Origin: JAWAAW01 sp038884575
Lineage (GTDB): Archaea; Nanobdellota; Nanobdellia; Woesearchaeales; ARS49
Assembly (NCBI GenBank): GCA_038884575.1
Contig: JAWABQ010000004.1
Coordinates: 1-59,397, forward strand
DNA length: 59,397 bases
Direction of reading: 5' to 3'
Shown here piece after piece: positions 24,226 through 31,704 of the stretch (positions within the stretch are counted from its first letter, which is position 1; every line of letters begins with the position of its first letter). The notes beneath the pieces are model-generated. The model did not search any database and was not told where the DNA came from. It saw only the letters and a list, made by a program, of their open reading frames with translations. The position numbers and the translations under genes are program-made.

Positions 24226-24902
24226 TATCTTGCCAAAAGCCGCGCAATGTCATCAAGGTTTGCCCCTTGCGCAGGCTTCACCTCCTTTGCTTTTCTGGCA
24301 GGCTTTTTTGCCTCTTTTTTTGCAGCTGCCTTTTTCGCAGGCGCCTTTTTTTCCGCAGGCCCCTCCTTTTCCATCTCATCTTTTGGCGCCTGAGACTCCT
24401 CCCCTGTTTCAGGCTCTGATTCTGCCTTCAGCCCAAGGGCCTTTGCAAGAGCCTTCCTGAGCACTTGCTGGGCTTTTTTTGCATCAGCAGGCGCCATTCC
24501 CCTTTCCGGCAGCACAAGCCCGACCCCGTCATTTTCCATCCGCGGAATAACGTGCATCATGAAATGCTGGGCCCTTTGCCCTGCTGTAACGCCGTTTGCC
24601 ACAAAGATGTTTGTTCCCTGCGCCTTCAGGGACCTCAGCTGGGCATGCGAAATGCCCTTTGCAACCATTCCAATATGGGCAAGAACATCCTCAGGAATCT
24701 GCGGCATTATCACATAGTGCTCTTTTGGAATAATCAGGACATGCCCTGGGTTTGCAGGGTTTATGTCAAGGACAACAACAACCCTGTCATCCTCATACAC
24801 CTTCTTGGAGGCAACCCTTCCTGCAGCAATATGGCAGAAAATACACTGCTGCCTTGCTGCCTGCGCGATTTCCTCTGGAGACATTGCGCCTTCTTCTGCC
24901 AT
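24225..24902 (-). CDS. HIT-like protein with Met in place of the catalytic His and a Lys/Ala tail
   Basis: The HIT fold is clear (CIFCHIAAGRVASKKVYEDD; DINPANPGHVLIIPKEHY; NGVTAGQRAQHFMMHVIPR). The triad reads HFMMH: first and last His remain, the central nucleophile is Met. The C terminus is a long Lys/Ala/Glu-rich low-complexity tail (KKAPAKKAAAKKEAKKPARKAK) that resembles nucleic-acid-binding tails, ending in a helical NLDDIARLLAR. GAGAGGAT supports the ATG at 24902; the frame extending to 25166 lacks support. It is the first gene of a two-gene operon with the HIT-like gene at 23710. Confidence 0.8.
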   Translation of the reverse strand: MAEEGAMSPEEIAQAARQQCIFCHIAAGRVASKKVYEDDRVVVVLDINPANPGHVLIIPKEHYVIMPQIPEDVLAHIGMVAKGISHAQLRSLKAQGTNIFVANGVTAGQRAQHFMMHVIPRMENDGVGLVLPERGMAPADAKKAQQVLRKALAKALGLKAESEPETGEESQAPKDEMEKEGPAEKKAPAKKAAAKKEAKKPARKAKEVKPAQGANLDDIARLLAR

Positions 24903-25000
24903 ATCCTCTCTAAACCCTGCCTTGTTTATAATATTTGCCTGTAAAATCGCATTATTTATAAATGAGTATTGCCCGCACACAAGCCATAAAGAGGCGACAA

Positions 25001-25480
25001 ATGGACAAAAGAGGAGTTTCACCGCTTGTTGCAACAATACTCCTGATACTGCTCTCTGTGGGAATGGGTGTTGCAGTGATGAGCTGGGGAGAGGAATACA
25101 TAGAGGAAAAGGCTGAATTTGTCCAAGGAGTGCAGGAAACTCCCACAAGCTGCGACATGGTCTCATTCAACATTATAAAGATAGGAGGGGCTGACCAGCT
25201 CTGCCTTGAAGGCAGCACAATAAAAGGGCTGATTGACAACGGGCCTGACGCAAACATTGCAGGCATTCATGCGCGGATTGTTGCAGAAGGCGGCATAGGA
25301 GTAATCGAAAACATCCTTGACAGGCCGCTGCAAAGGGGAAGCGCTGCACAGGTCGCATTCAGCGCAGGCGGCACAGGACCTGTAAGCCAGATAAAGCTCA
25401 CCCCGAGCGTGACAATCGCAGGCAAGACAGTAATTTGCAGCAAGCAGGCAGTGATTGCAGAGAACATAAGAAACTGCTGA
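25001..25480 (+). CDS. archaeal type IV pilin-like protein
   Basis: The protein starts MDKRGVSPLVATILLILLSVGMGVAVMSW, a class III signal peptide with cleavage expected after KRG, followed by the hydrophobic helix that packs in the pilus core. The rest is a small beta-rich globular domain with four cysteines. The longer frame begins at 24962, but that ATG overlaps a strong TATA box (TTTATAAA, 24955-24962), and GAGGCGA precedes the ATG at 25001, so 25001 is chosen. It stands alone, divergent from the HIT-like pair. Confidence 0.85.
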   Translation: MDKRGVSPLVATILLILLSVGMGVAVMSWGEEYIEEKAEFVQGVQETPTSCDMVSFNIIKIGGADQLCLEGSTIKGLIDNGPDANIAGIHARIVAEGGIGVIENILDRPLQRGSAAQVAFSAGGTGPVSQIKLTPSVTIAGKTVICSKQAVIAENIRNC

Positions 25481-25484
25481 TTTC

Positions 25485-26135
25485 TCAGGAAAACCTTGAA
25501 CTGCCCGGATAAATCCATTTCCTTATGCTGTCCCTCAAACTCCTGCCAAGCGCCTTGCTGGGTGCTTTTGCCTTTTCTGCTGCAATGTCATGCGCTGCAA
25601 GCCCTGTCGGGGCATTGCACTGGTTCAGCCTGCAGCCATCGCCACCCAGCCTCTTGTTGAGGTAATGGAATGAGTTGCCTGTCGAGTTCACCAGCTGCAA
25701 AGGCTTTTTCAGGCTTATGTCATAGCTGTTCTCGACAACAACGCCTGATGAGCCAACCAGCTTTATGCCAACCTGGTTGCGGATAAGGTTGGCATTGATT
25801 ATCTTAACCTGCGAAGAGTTTTTTATCAGGATGCCGATGTCATAGTTCGCAATCTGGCAGTTCCTTATGGTCACATTCCTGCGGTTGACAAGCACAAGAC
25901 CTGCATTCAGGAACTCGCCGTGCATGACGCTTGTCCCGCAGTCAAAGACAATATTGTCTTTTGTGATATTAATCCCCTGCGGGTAATTGTGCGGATAATA
26001 ATTGTCAGCGCACAACAAGGTATCCTGGTCAACCCTGGGCGGGTCAATAATGCCAGTGCATGACCTGCTTGCAGCAGGGGCAGAGGGCAAAAGCAGGCAG
26101 AGAATTACAAGCAGTAAAACAAACCGCAATGACAT
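25485..26135 (-). CDS. secreted right-handed beta-helix protein
   Basis: A Sec signal peptide (MSLRFVLLLVILCLLLPSAPA) precedes repeats typical of NosD/pectate-lyase-like beta helices: GINITKDNIVFDCG, LVLVNRRNVTIRNCQIANYDIGILIKNSS, NLIRNQVGIKL. There is no membrane anchor; the C terminus is basic. Substrate unknown. GAGGTAGT supports the ATG. It is related to the next gene upstream (26196), with which it shares CTG/DTTLC, a 'YDIGI/YDVGI' turn and the final LN(Q/L)CN segment. Confidence 0.75.
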   Translation of the reverse strand: MSLRFVLLLVILCLLLPSAPAASRSCTGIIDPPRVDQDTLLCADNYYPHNYPQGINITKDNIVFDCGTSVMHGEFLNAGLVLVNRRNVTIRNCQIANYDIGILIKNSSQVKIINANLIRNQVGIKLVGSSGVVVENSYDISLKKPLQLVNSTGNSFHYLNKRLGGDGCRLNQCNAPTGLAAHDIAAEKAKAPSKALGRSLRDSIRKWIYPGSSRFS

Positions 26136-26195
26136 ACTACCTCGTTTTTTTGCTCCCGTCTCACACGCCCACTATATAATAGTTTCGGAGAACAA

Positions 26196-27035
26196 TCAGC
26201 CGTGCTTCCAGTGGTGGTGCTGGTAAAGCAGGAACCCCGCAAGGTATGCAAGCACAAAAAGTGCAACCATTGACCAGACCCTTACCTTTTCAGGCATTGC
26301 ATCCATAACTGACTTTGTCATCTTGCCTGTTGACATTATCGGCTTGGTTTTCGGCGTGTTTGTTGAAAGGTTAAGCATTTGCGGCGCTGTTTCCTGCTTT
26401 GGCGGCTCTGCAGCTGCAGGCAATACTGTTTTCGGCTGCTCAGGGGCAGGGCAGTCATTGTCGTTCTCGTAAGTGCAGGAAGGGGAACAGTAAAAATCGC
26501 CGTGTTCGCAGGGATACACTGCCCCTGCGCCATTGCACAGGTTTACATCGCAGAAATCCTTGTCAAGCTCTTTGTTCGTAATCCAGAACGAGTTGAACTT
26601 TGATGCCAGCGCGCTCACAGGCTTCACAATGCTCTTGTCGGCATTGCTCTCAAACCTGTTCTCAAATGCCTGCAGCATCCTCACGCCAATCCTGTTCTTC
26701 AGCAGCGCATTCTGCACTATGGTATTCCTGTTGCCCTCTTTAACATAAATGCCCACGTCATAATTCAGGATGTTGCAGTTCTTCACAGTCACGCCGTCAG
26801 CGCCGTCAATTATTATCCCCTGGCCGTCCTGCACTGCAGTCCCGCGGATTATTGCGCCATTGCAGTCAAGCGTGACATTGTCAGCCCTTATTGTTATCCC
26901 GCTTGGCACATCGTATGCCCTGTTGCACAAAGTTGTGTCCCTGTTCACTTGCATAAGGTCAAATGCTGCCTCGCACTCTGCAAAAACACCAGGCAAAAAT
27001 GCAAAAAGCGCCAAAAACAGGAAAACAAGCCTCAT
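26196..27035 (-). CDS. surface beta-helix protein with C-terminal anchor
   Basis: A signal peptide (MRLVFLFLALFAFLPGVFA) is followed by beta-helix turns (NVTLDCNGAIIRG, GIIIDGADGVTVKNCNILNYDVGIYV). A Cys-rich section CEHGDFYCSPSCTYENDNDC comes next, then a Pro/Thr-rich stalk and one transmembrane helix (VRVWSMVALFVLAYLAGFLLY) with a His-rich end. It is probably displayed on the cell surface. It is a paralogue of the gene at 25485. Its ATG overlaps the stop of the small membrane gene at 27032 (ATGA). Confidence 0.75.
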   Translation of the reverse strand: MRLVFLFLALFAFLPGVFAECEAAFDLMQVNRDTTLCNRAYDVPSGITIRADNVTLDCNGAIIRGTAVQDGQGIIIDGADGVTVKNCNILNYDVGIYVKEGNRNTIVQNALLKNRIGVRMLQAFENRFESNADKSIVKPVSALASKFNSFWITNKELDKDFCDVNLCNGAGAVYPCEHGDFYCSPSCTYENDNDCPAPEQPKTVLPAAAEPPKQETAPQMLNLSTNTPKTKPIMSTGKMTKSVMDAMPEKVRVWSMVALFVLAYLAGFLLYQHHHWKHG

Positions 27036-27247
27036 GAAAACCTCTTCATTTCAGCAAAAACAACCAGCGCAGGCAGATAAATCAGCACGAGCACGAAAAT
27101 CACCACAAAAGTAAGCGTGTTGAACTGCGCCTCAAGAATCCTGAGAAGCGCATACGCAAAAGGCAGGGCAAGAAAAGGCTCAAGAAAATCCCAATACCTG
27201 TACTGTTTGTGCAGCAGGAATCCCAAAAAACCCCTTTTTTCCTTCAT
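27032..27247 (-). CDS. small two-helix membrane protein, 71 aa
   Basis: The product has two hydrophobic helices (FLEPFLALPFAYALLRIL and TFVVIFVLVLIYLPALVVFA) and a positively charged N terminus (MKEKRG). No family recognised. It overlaps the beta-helix protein gene by four bases (ATGA), which suggests the two proteins are made together and the small one may assist its insertion or anchoring. Confidence 0.6.
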   Translation of the reverse strand: MKEKRGFLGFLLHKQYRYWDFLEPFLALPFAYALLRILEAQFNTLTFVVIFVLVLIYLPALVVFAEMKRFS

Positions 27248-27286
27248 AAGGCTGAAAATGCGAAAACCAGCATAAAAACATTTTGG

Positions 27287-28090
27287 TCATATCGGATAAA
27301 AGTCCAGGTAATCCTCCTCTTCGACAAGCAAGCCGCCCTGCCAGACCTCAACGCGCAAAGGCATTCCTGCAAGGTCATCAATCCAGATGTGCGTCTTCCT
27401 GTTGGCATCCTGCAAGTCAGTAAACTTGTAAAGGGTTGCAGGCCGCTTGCCGATGTGGCTGCCAGGCAGTATTGTAACCGGGTTGCGGTAAAGCAAATCC
27501 TCAAGCCACTTTGCCGGCATCTTGAATGCAAAAACATCAAACTTCACAGGAAACCTTGCGCCAAGGAATTTATCGCACACAGTCCCGACCTGCTGTTTGG
27601 CAAGCGCCTCGGGAGGAACGCATTCTGCGCTTGCAGCCCTTCCAACAAAATCAAGATAGACTGTGTTTACAACAACATTCACGCGCCTGCCATTGATTTC
27701 CCGGTCGCCAAGCTGATACTCATTCACAAGCTTCCTAATAATGCTGCCATTTGCAACAACAACCTCGTCGCCCTTGTAAAGAAAACGGTATCCTTTCAGG
27801 CCTGTTGCATTTGCGTAAAGCAGGTTGACAATTGTTGGCTTGTACTTTCCTGAAATTTCTGCTGTCTCCCTTGCCTTTTGCGCAGCCTCCTCATATTCCC
27901 TTTGCTTTTCAGCCTCAATTTCAGCAGCAAGGTCAATCGTGTCACAGATTCCGTTGCCATTCAAGTCCCTGCAGCAGCCGCTGTCTTTTGGAATTTCAGG
28001 CCACCTGCACTGCGATGTTTGCTGCACTTCACCAGGCGCTGCAGCACACCCTGCAAGAACCAGCACCAGGAAAAAGGCAGTCAGCCGCAT
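27287..28090 (-). CDS. secreted lipoprotein with a calcium-loop motif
   Basis: The signal peptide ends in a lipobox-like LVLAGCAAAP, so the mature protein may be lipid-anchored at that Cys. Shortly after, a Cys pair flanks DLNGNGICDTIDL, a dockerin/EF-hand-like calcium loop. A charged helix follows (AEIEAEKQREYEEAAQKARE), then an alpha/beta domain of about 180 residues (PTIVNLLYANATGLKGYRFLYKGDEVV...) that I do not recognise but whose tail (WIDDLAGMPLRVEVWQGG) resembles outer lipoprotein-carrier-type domains. AGGTGG precedes the ATG. Confidence 0.65.
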   Translation of the reverse strand: MRLTAFFLVLVLAGCAAAPGEVQQTSQCRWPEIPKDSGCCRDLNGNGICDTIDLAAEIEAEKQREYEEAAQKARETAEISGKYKPTIVNLLYANATGLKGYRFLYKGDEVVVANGSIIRKLVNEYQLGDREINGRRVNVVVNTVYLDFVGRAASAECVPPEALAKQQVGTVCDKFLGARFPVKFDVFAFKMPAKWLEDLLYRNPVTILPGSHIGKRPATLYKFTDLQDANRKTHIWIDDLAGMPLRVEVWQGGLLVEEEDYLDFYPI

Positions 28091-28097
28091 CTTCCAC

Positions 28098-28490
28098 CTA
28101 ATTAGAGAATTTTCCCCCTGTCGGGTTCAGATAGTGCTTTGTTGCATACCCCCACTGAGGGTTGCCGAAATTAGCAGCGCATTTTTCCAGGCAGGCCTTT
28201 GCTTCCTGCCGCCTTCCGGAAACATTAAAGGGGCGCTTTGCCTGCAGAGCAAGGCAGTCCCACCTGCAGTCAGCATAATTTGCGTGCTGCCTTACAACAA
28301 TGCTGTTTGTCAGGCCGGCCCAGGGGTCATCAAGCTTGCTTTTCTGGACTGTCTTTGGGTCAAATACATATGGCTTTGCAGCCATCCCTGTTGTTCCGCC
28401 ACCTGCGAGCCAGGCAAAACCTGCAAGCGCTGCAATTGCAACAACTGCAAAAACTACAAGCGCAGCATTCCCTCTTTTTTCACCAATCAT
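28098..28490 (-). CDS. small exported protein with pilin-like N terminus
   Basis: The N terminus MIGEKRGNAALVVFAVVAIAALAGFAW has the KRG plus hydrophobic-helix pattern of class III signal peptides, though it could also be a simple anchor. The remainder, about 100 residues, has five cysteines (CRWDCLALQ..., CLEKC) likely in disulphides. The ATG at 28490 is chosen because AGGTG precedes it and a TATA box (28513-28521) is properly spaced; the frame to 28508 begins too close to the TATA box. It is divergent from the sigma factor gene. Confidence 0.6.
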   Translation of the reverse strand: MIGEKRGNAALVVFAVVAIAALAGFAWLAGGGTTGMAAKPYVFDPKTVQKSKLDDPWAGLTNSIVVRQHANYADCRWDCLALQAKRPFNVSGRRQEAKACLEKCAANFGNPQWGYATKHYLNPTGGKFSN

Positions 28491-28540
28491 GCACCTGAAA
28501 ATAATCATCCTGTATTTAAATTATGCTGCCCGGGCAAAAG

Positions 28541-28550
28541 GTTTTTTAAC
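28541..28550 (+). promoter_or_regulatory. TATA box for the sigma factor gene
   Basis: GTTTTTTAAC is about 27 bases upstream of the ATG at 28572, the spacing for a leaderless archaeal transcript. The sigma gene thus appears to be transcribed by the archaeal TBP/TFB system. Confidence 0.45.
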
Positions 28551-28571
28551 GCATTTCGCATACTGCAAGCC

Positions 28572-29417
28572 ATGGGCGGAAACATCAAATATTGCCACAG
28601 GCTGCTTGGCGACAGGTATGATGAGGCATTTTTCAACGCTGTCTGCAGGTTTCCGCTGCTCTCGCGCGAAGAGGAAAAAAAGCTCGGAGCGCTTGCCCGC
28701 AGCGGCGACCACGAAGCCCGCCAGAAAATGTTCTTCTCAAACACCAGGCTTTTGGCCAAGAGGGCAAAATCATTTGCATACAAGTACCGCAGGCCCGGCC
28801 TTTATGCCACATTCTTCATGGACGGCATTGACGGCTTGTACAAGGCAATCTCGCGGTTTGACCCGGCAAGGAACTGCAGGTTTTCAACTTATGCCACGTA
28901 CTGGATTGACCAGGCAATACGCAAAAGCGCTGATTTGAAGCTGATGATAAGCATGCCGCCTTACATGGCAGAGTGGGTCAATATTTTTGCAAGGGCAGTA
29001 AGGGAATACAAGCGCACGCACTACGCCGAGCCGTCTGATGACGAAGTGCTGTTCCAGATAAGGCAGAACGGCATAAAAAGCATGACGCTTGCGCAGGTCA
29101 GGCGGATACGCAAGGCATCAGACAAAGCACGCCATTTATCGCTTGACAACATGCTAGAAATCCCTGACACCAACAGGCCTGAAGAATCTCCCGCTGATAT
29201 CATAAGCAAAGGAACGCTTGATGAGGTCATAAGCAGCACGCTTGATAAGCGCGAAGCAGCAATAATCCGCCTAAGGTACGGGCTTAACGGCCAGCAGCCA
29301 ATGCTGCTTGAACAGGTTGGAAAAATCCTGAAGCTCACAAAAGAGCGCGTGAGGCAGCTGCAAAAAAACGCAGTCAGCAGGCTCAGGGATGCGCTTTTGA
29401 AGCGCGGAATCCCCTGA
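28572..29417 (+). CDS. bacterial-type sigma-70 factor in an archaeon
   Basis: The 281-residue protein has the full sigma-70 layout. Region 1.2 is at 20-42 (FPLLSREEEKKLGALARSGD), 2.1 at 47-70 (ARQKMFFSNTRLLAKRAKSF), 2.2 near 82-98 (MDGIDGLYKAISRFDP), and 2.3-2.4 at 103-121 (RFSTYATYWIDQAIRKSAD), keeping the aromatic residues that melt the -10 element. A region 3 equivalent follows (MISMPPYMAEW...), and region 4 is at 216-272 (LLEQVGKILKLTKERVRQLQKNAVSRLR), very close to the bacterial -35-binding helix-turn-helix. There is no long region 1.1. In bacteria it directs RNA polymerase to promoters. How it works with archaeal polymerase is unknown. The longer open frame upstream of 28572 is not coding. 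Confidence 0.9.
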   Translation: MGGNIKYCHRLLGDRYDEAFFNAVCRFPLLSREEEKKLGALARSGDHEARQKMFFSNTRLLAKRAKSFAYKYRRPGLYATFFMDGIDGLYKAISRFDPARNCRFSTYATYWIDQAIRKSADLKLMISMPPYMAEWVNIFARAVREYKRTHYAEPSDDEVLFQIRQNGIKSMTLAQVRRIRKASDKARHLSLDNMLEIPDTNRPEESPADIISKGTLDEVISSTLDKREAAIIRLRYGLNGQQPMLLEQVGKILKLTKERVRQLQKNAVSRLRDALLKRGIP

Positions 29418-29474
29418 CAGCCCTGCATTTTTCCCCCGAAACAATTTTATACGCCATAAACAAAGCAAAAAATC

Positions 29475-29756
29475 ATGGCAACAACCACAAGGATATGGCC
29501 TGGCCCTGCAAAGGCAGCTGCTGACATCACAAGGCAGATTGAACAGCTCAGGCTGCTTTCAAAGCGAGGGTTTGAGAACACAAATGACCTCTGGAGAGTA
29601 TTTCCGCTGCTGACTGACAACGAAATCAGGGAAAAATTTTACATCCACATTTCAGTGCCATTTGAAAAAGTAAGAATACCAATAATAATCACACTTATCA
29701 AGCGCCAGATAGCGCTCCTCCAGCAAGAACTCAAGTGGCTCCTAAATGCAAGCTGA
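29475..29756 (+). CDS. hypothetical helical protein, 93 aa
   Basis: No family recognised. The sequence is helical (ADITRQIEQLRLLSKRG; IIITLIKRQIALLQQELKWLL) and basic, with no membrane segment or signal. A TATA-like TTTTATAC is about 28 bases upstream of the ATG, so it has its own leaderless transcript. It lies just downstream of the sigma factor on the same strand, 57 bases apart; a functional link such as anti-sigma or accessory factor is only a guess from position. Confidence 0.55.
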   Translation: MATTTRIWPGPAKAAADITRQIEQLRLLSKRGFENTNDLWRVFPLLTDNEIREKFYIHISVPFEKVRIPIIITLIKRQIALLQQELKWLLNAS

Positions 29757-29790
29757 AAAGAAAATAATCCCTGCCAGCATCAGGGTGTTA

Positions 29791-29880
29791 AAGCCTCCGG
29801 CGAGAGTTGCACTCGCGACCCCCACCTTTTTGCTGCAACTGCATACCAAGGTGGTGCTATAGCTACTAAGCCACGGAGGC
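29791..29880 (-). tRNA. tRNA-Thr(GGT) with a 16-base intron
   Basis: Read on the reverse strand: acceptor GCCTCCG/CGGAGGC, discriminator T as usual for archaeal tRNA-Thr, anticodon stem CCACC/GGTGG, T stem GCGAG/CTCGC. Anticodon GGT is at 29847-29845 and the intron covers 29843-29828, after position 37. The T loop is TGCAACT, with G where TTC is expected. A TATA box (CTTTAAATA, 29908-29916) lies upstream. Confidence 0.85.
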
Positions 29881-29922
29881 ATACGCTCAGAAGTCAGGGA
29901 TATCTTATTTAAAGATTGTTGT

Positions 29923-30435
29923 TCATTTCCTTTCAGGGCTCAGGATGTGCCTGTAGAGCTCTTTTGCATTTCCTGTGACAGGATCCTTGCCGAAGACTAT
30001 GTAATGATAAGTTCCTTCAAATGGCACTGGCTTTGGAAATGTTGTTTCTGCACTTTTCGCCCCCTGTTCAACATAGAATGGCGCAGTGTAGCTAAGTTCT
30101 GGAATTGTTATTTTTACAGGAGCATATCTTGCCCAGTCATCAATAAGCAGCCTGTCAATTGTTAGCTTCATTCCTGTCCAGCCCTCAGCCTTGCGGTAAA
30201 GGTTAAAATCAATGTATGGATTGTTCTGTTTTATTTTCTCAGCAAACCTTTGCGTTCCTGCCTGCTGTTCAGTTTTTTGTTTTTGCTGTTCTGAAATGGA
30301 ATTGAAGGCAAGGTATGCCAATCCTGACAGTGCAATGCCTGCTGCCAAGCCAAGACCAAAAATCCTGCACCTATGAGTGTCTTTTTCAGGATTATACCGC
30401 CCAGTGTCTTCGTCTTCCCCACTACGCCTCTTCAT
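29923..30435 (-). CDS. hypothetical single-span membrane protein, 170 aa
   Basis: A charged cytoplasmic N terminus (MKRRSGEDEDTGRYNPEKDTH) precedes one membrane helix (IFGLGLAAGIALSGLAYLAF). Then comes a Gln/Lys-rich helix and an extracellular domain of about 100 residues (YIDFNLYRKAEGWTGMKLTIDRLLIDDWARYAPVKITIPELSYTAPFYV), predicted beta-rich. I do not recognise the domain. It is transcribed divergently from the gene before it and is not obviously in an operon. Confidence 0.6.
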   Translation of the reverse strand: MKRRSGEDEDTGRYNPEKDTHRCRIFGLGLAAGIALSGLAYLAFNSISEQQKQKTEQQAGTQRFAEKIKQNNPYIDFNLYRKAEGWTGMKLTIDRLLIDDWARYAPVKITIPELSYTAPFYVEQGAKSAETTFPKPVPFEGTYHYIVFGKDPVTGNAKELYRHILSPERK

Positions 30436-30474
30436 AAAAACGCCCTATTGCGGGTTATTTAAAAAATTAATGCA

Positions 30475-30590
30475 AGAATGCCCGGGACAGATAATGAAAA
30501 TCCCAACTCACAAGCTCGTCAGGGATTTTCAGACCTGTCCTTAAGGTCTATGTTTCTATCTGACGGTTTTTATCAGAATGCCCGGGACAG
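30475..30590. repeat. 16-base direct repeat of the tRNA-Leu 3' end with hairpins between
   Basis: AGAATGCCCGGGACAG occurs at 30475-30490 and again at 30575-30590, where it includes the 3' acceptor and part of the T arm of tRNA-Leu. The 84 bases between hold two inverted repeats: GAAAATCCC/GGGATTTTC around an 18-base loop, and AGACCT/AGGTCT. This resembles a duplicated tRNA end left by recombination at an attachment site, or a small structured RNA processed with the tRNA. No gene lies between the copies. Confidence 0.5.
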
Positions 30591-30661
30591 GATTTGAACC
30601 TGCGAACCCCTACGGGACCGGATCTTAAGTCCGGCGCGTTTAGCCACTTCGCTACCCGGGC
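30579..30661 (-). tRNA. tRNA-Leu(TAA)
   Basis: Reverse strand: acceptor GCCCGGG/CCCGGGC with discriminator A, D region TAGCGAAGTGGCTAAACGC, anticodon stem CCGGA/TCCGG with loop CTTAAGA, long variable arm, T arm CAGG-TTCAAAT-CCTG. No intron. A TATA box (TTTTTAAAG, 30684-30692) lies upstream. Confidence 0.93.
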
Positions 30662-30710
30662 GCATCCATTTGTATTTATCCATGCTTTAAAAAGTATGCT
30701 GTCCTGAGAA

Positions 30711-31049
30711 TTATTTGAGCCTTTTCCGCAGCGCAGCCAATTGCCTGTTTATGTCAGCAAGGCTCTTGTGGTACTTCGGCTCAGGCGCGCTCTCAGCAGG
30801 CTTTGGCTTTTCGCTTTGCACTGCAAACCTTGACCTGCCGAAAACCATCACTACAACAACAAAAACACCCATAAGCAGCCCCACAGCTGTAAGGAAAGGC
30901 TTAATGTCATTTATCCCGCTTGAAGAAATGCTGTGGTTTCCTGCTGCAAGCCCTGTGGGAGTGCTAAACCTCATCACAGCCAAGGTAATCATGAAAAGCA
31001 TCAGGAACAGGACAAGGTGGCTCAGTGTATGAAGTCGTTCATTGCTCAT
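30711..31049 (-). CDS. small two-span membrane protein, 112 aa
   Basis: Two membrane helices (SHLVLFLMLFMITLAVMRF and FLTAVGLLMGVFVVVVMVFG) flank a short outside loop with TGLAAGNHSISSSG. The cytoplasmic tail is Pro/Glu-rich and ends in a helix (SLADINRQLAALRKRLK) that looks like a short coiled coil. No family recognised. It is transcribed divergently from the Cys-rich secreted gene at 31139. Confidence 0.6.
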   Translation of the reverse strand: MSNERLHTLSHLVLFLMLFMITLAVMRFSTPTGLAAGNHSISSSGINDIKPFLTAVGLLMGVFVVVVMVFGRSRFAVQSEKPKPAESAPEPKYHKSLADINRQLAALRKRLK

Positions 31050-31138
31050 TGCTGCACTATCAGAAGTACAGGTATATAAAAGTAACCCTTGTGCTGTTTT
31101 GGAAAGGATTTTAAACCAAGTGCCATTAGTATACCATC

Positions 31139-31642
31139 ATGAAGGGAGTGGTATTTGTTTTAGTGCTGCTGATTGCAGTGCCGGCAGTAATTGCCGCAGC
31201 AACTGCAGCGCCGCGAGAGTGCAACACCCGATTGGACTGCCTAAAGCTGGCAAAAGCATCACCAGTCGCGTGCCAGGCAGGATTTTCACCAAAGCTGGTG
31301 CCTGACTGCGATGTTGGCAAGTGCGTCTATTGTACACCTGCGACGAGAAAGCTGCAGGTGCAGTGCGACAGGGATTATGACTGCGCAGGAAAAATAACCT
31401 GCAATGCGCCCCTGTCAGCGCAGTGCGTAAACAACAAATGCATCTGCACTGCGCAAAAGCGCACTGAGTGCTACACTGACAACGACTGCACAAGAAGGTT
31501 TTTGGGCAGGGCGCCGCAAAGGATGTCATGCCTGCGCGGCAAGTGCATTGCCCCCTTGCAGTCAGTTGTGCTTACGCCAAGGGCATGGGGAAGGCCAGTG
31601 ACATCAGTGCAGTCTGTAATCGCGCCTTTAAACAGCACATAA
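31139..31642 (+). CDS. secreted cysteine-rich protein
   Basis: A signal peptide (MKGVVFVLVLLIAVPAVIAAATA) is followed by three or four short modules of the type C-x(3-4)-D-C (CNTRLDC, CDRDYDC, CYTDNDC), with further Cys in CVYC and CVNNKCIC. This is a disulphide-rich extracellular fold with no enzyme motif. The TATA box GATTTTAAAC is about 28 bases upstream of the ATG, so it is leaderless. It is one of several small extracellular proteins in this stretch. Confidence 0.65.
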   Translation: MKGVVFVLVLLIAVPAVIAAATAAPRECNTRLDCLKLAKASPVACQAGFSPKLVPDCDVGKCVYCTPATRKLQVQCDRDYDCAGKITCNAPLSAQCVNNKCICTAQKRTECYTDNDCTRRFLGRAPQRMSCLRGKCIAPLQSVVLTPRAWGRPVTSVQSVIAPLNST

Positions 31643-31704
31643 GGCACAGGACAAAAAAAGAGAAAAGGCACAGCAGCAATTGCTGCGCCATTTTTTTCTT
31701 CTTT

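Noticed and set aside
28400..29475. Bacterial -35/-10 promoter elements near the sigma gene
   Set aside because: Only archaeal-type TATA elements were found at usable spacing; no TTGACA/TATAAT pair at 16-18 bases.
30491..30574. Box C/D guide RNA next to tRNA-Leu
   Set aside because: A C-box-like ATAATGA and a CTGA exist but the C box has a mismatch, internal boxes are not convincing, and there is no terminal stem.
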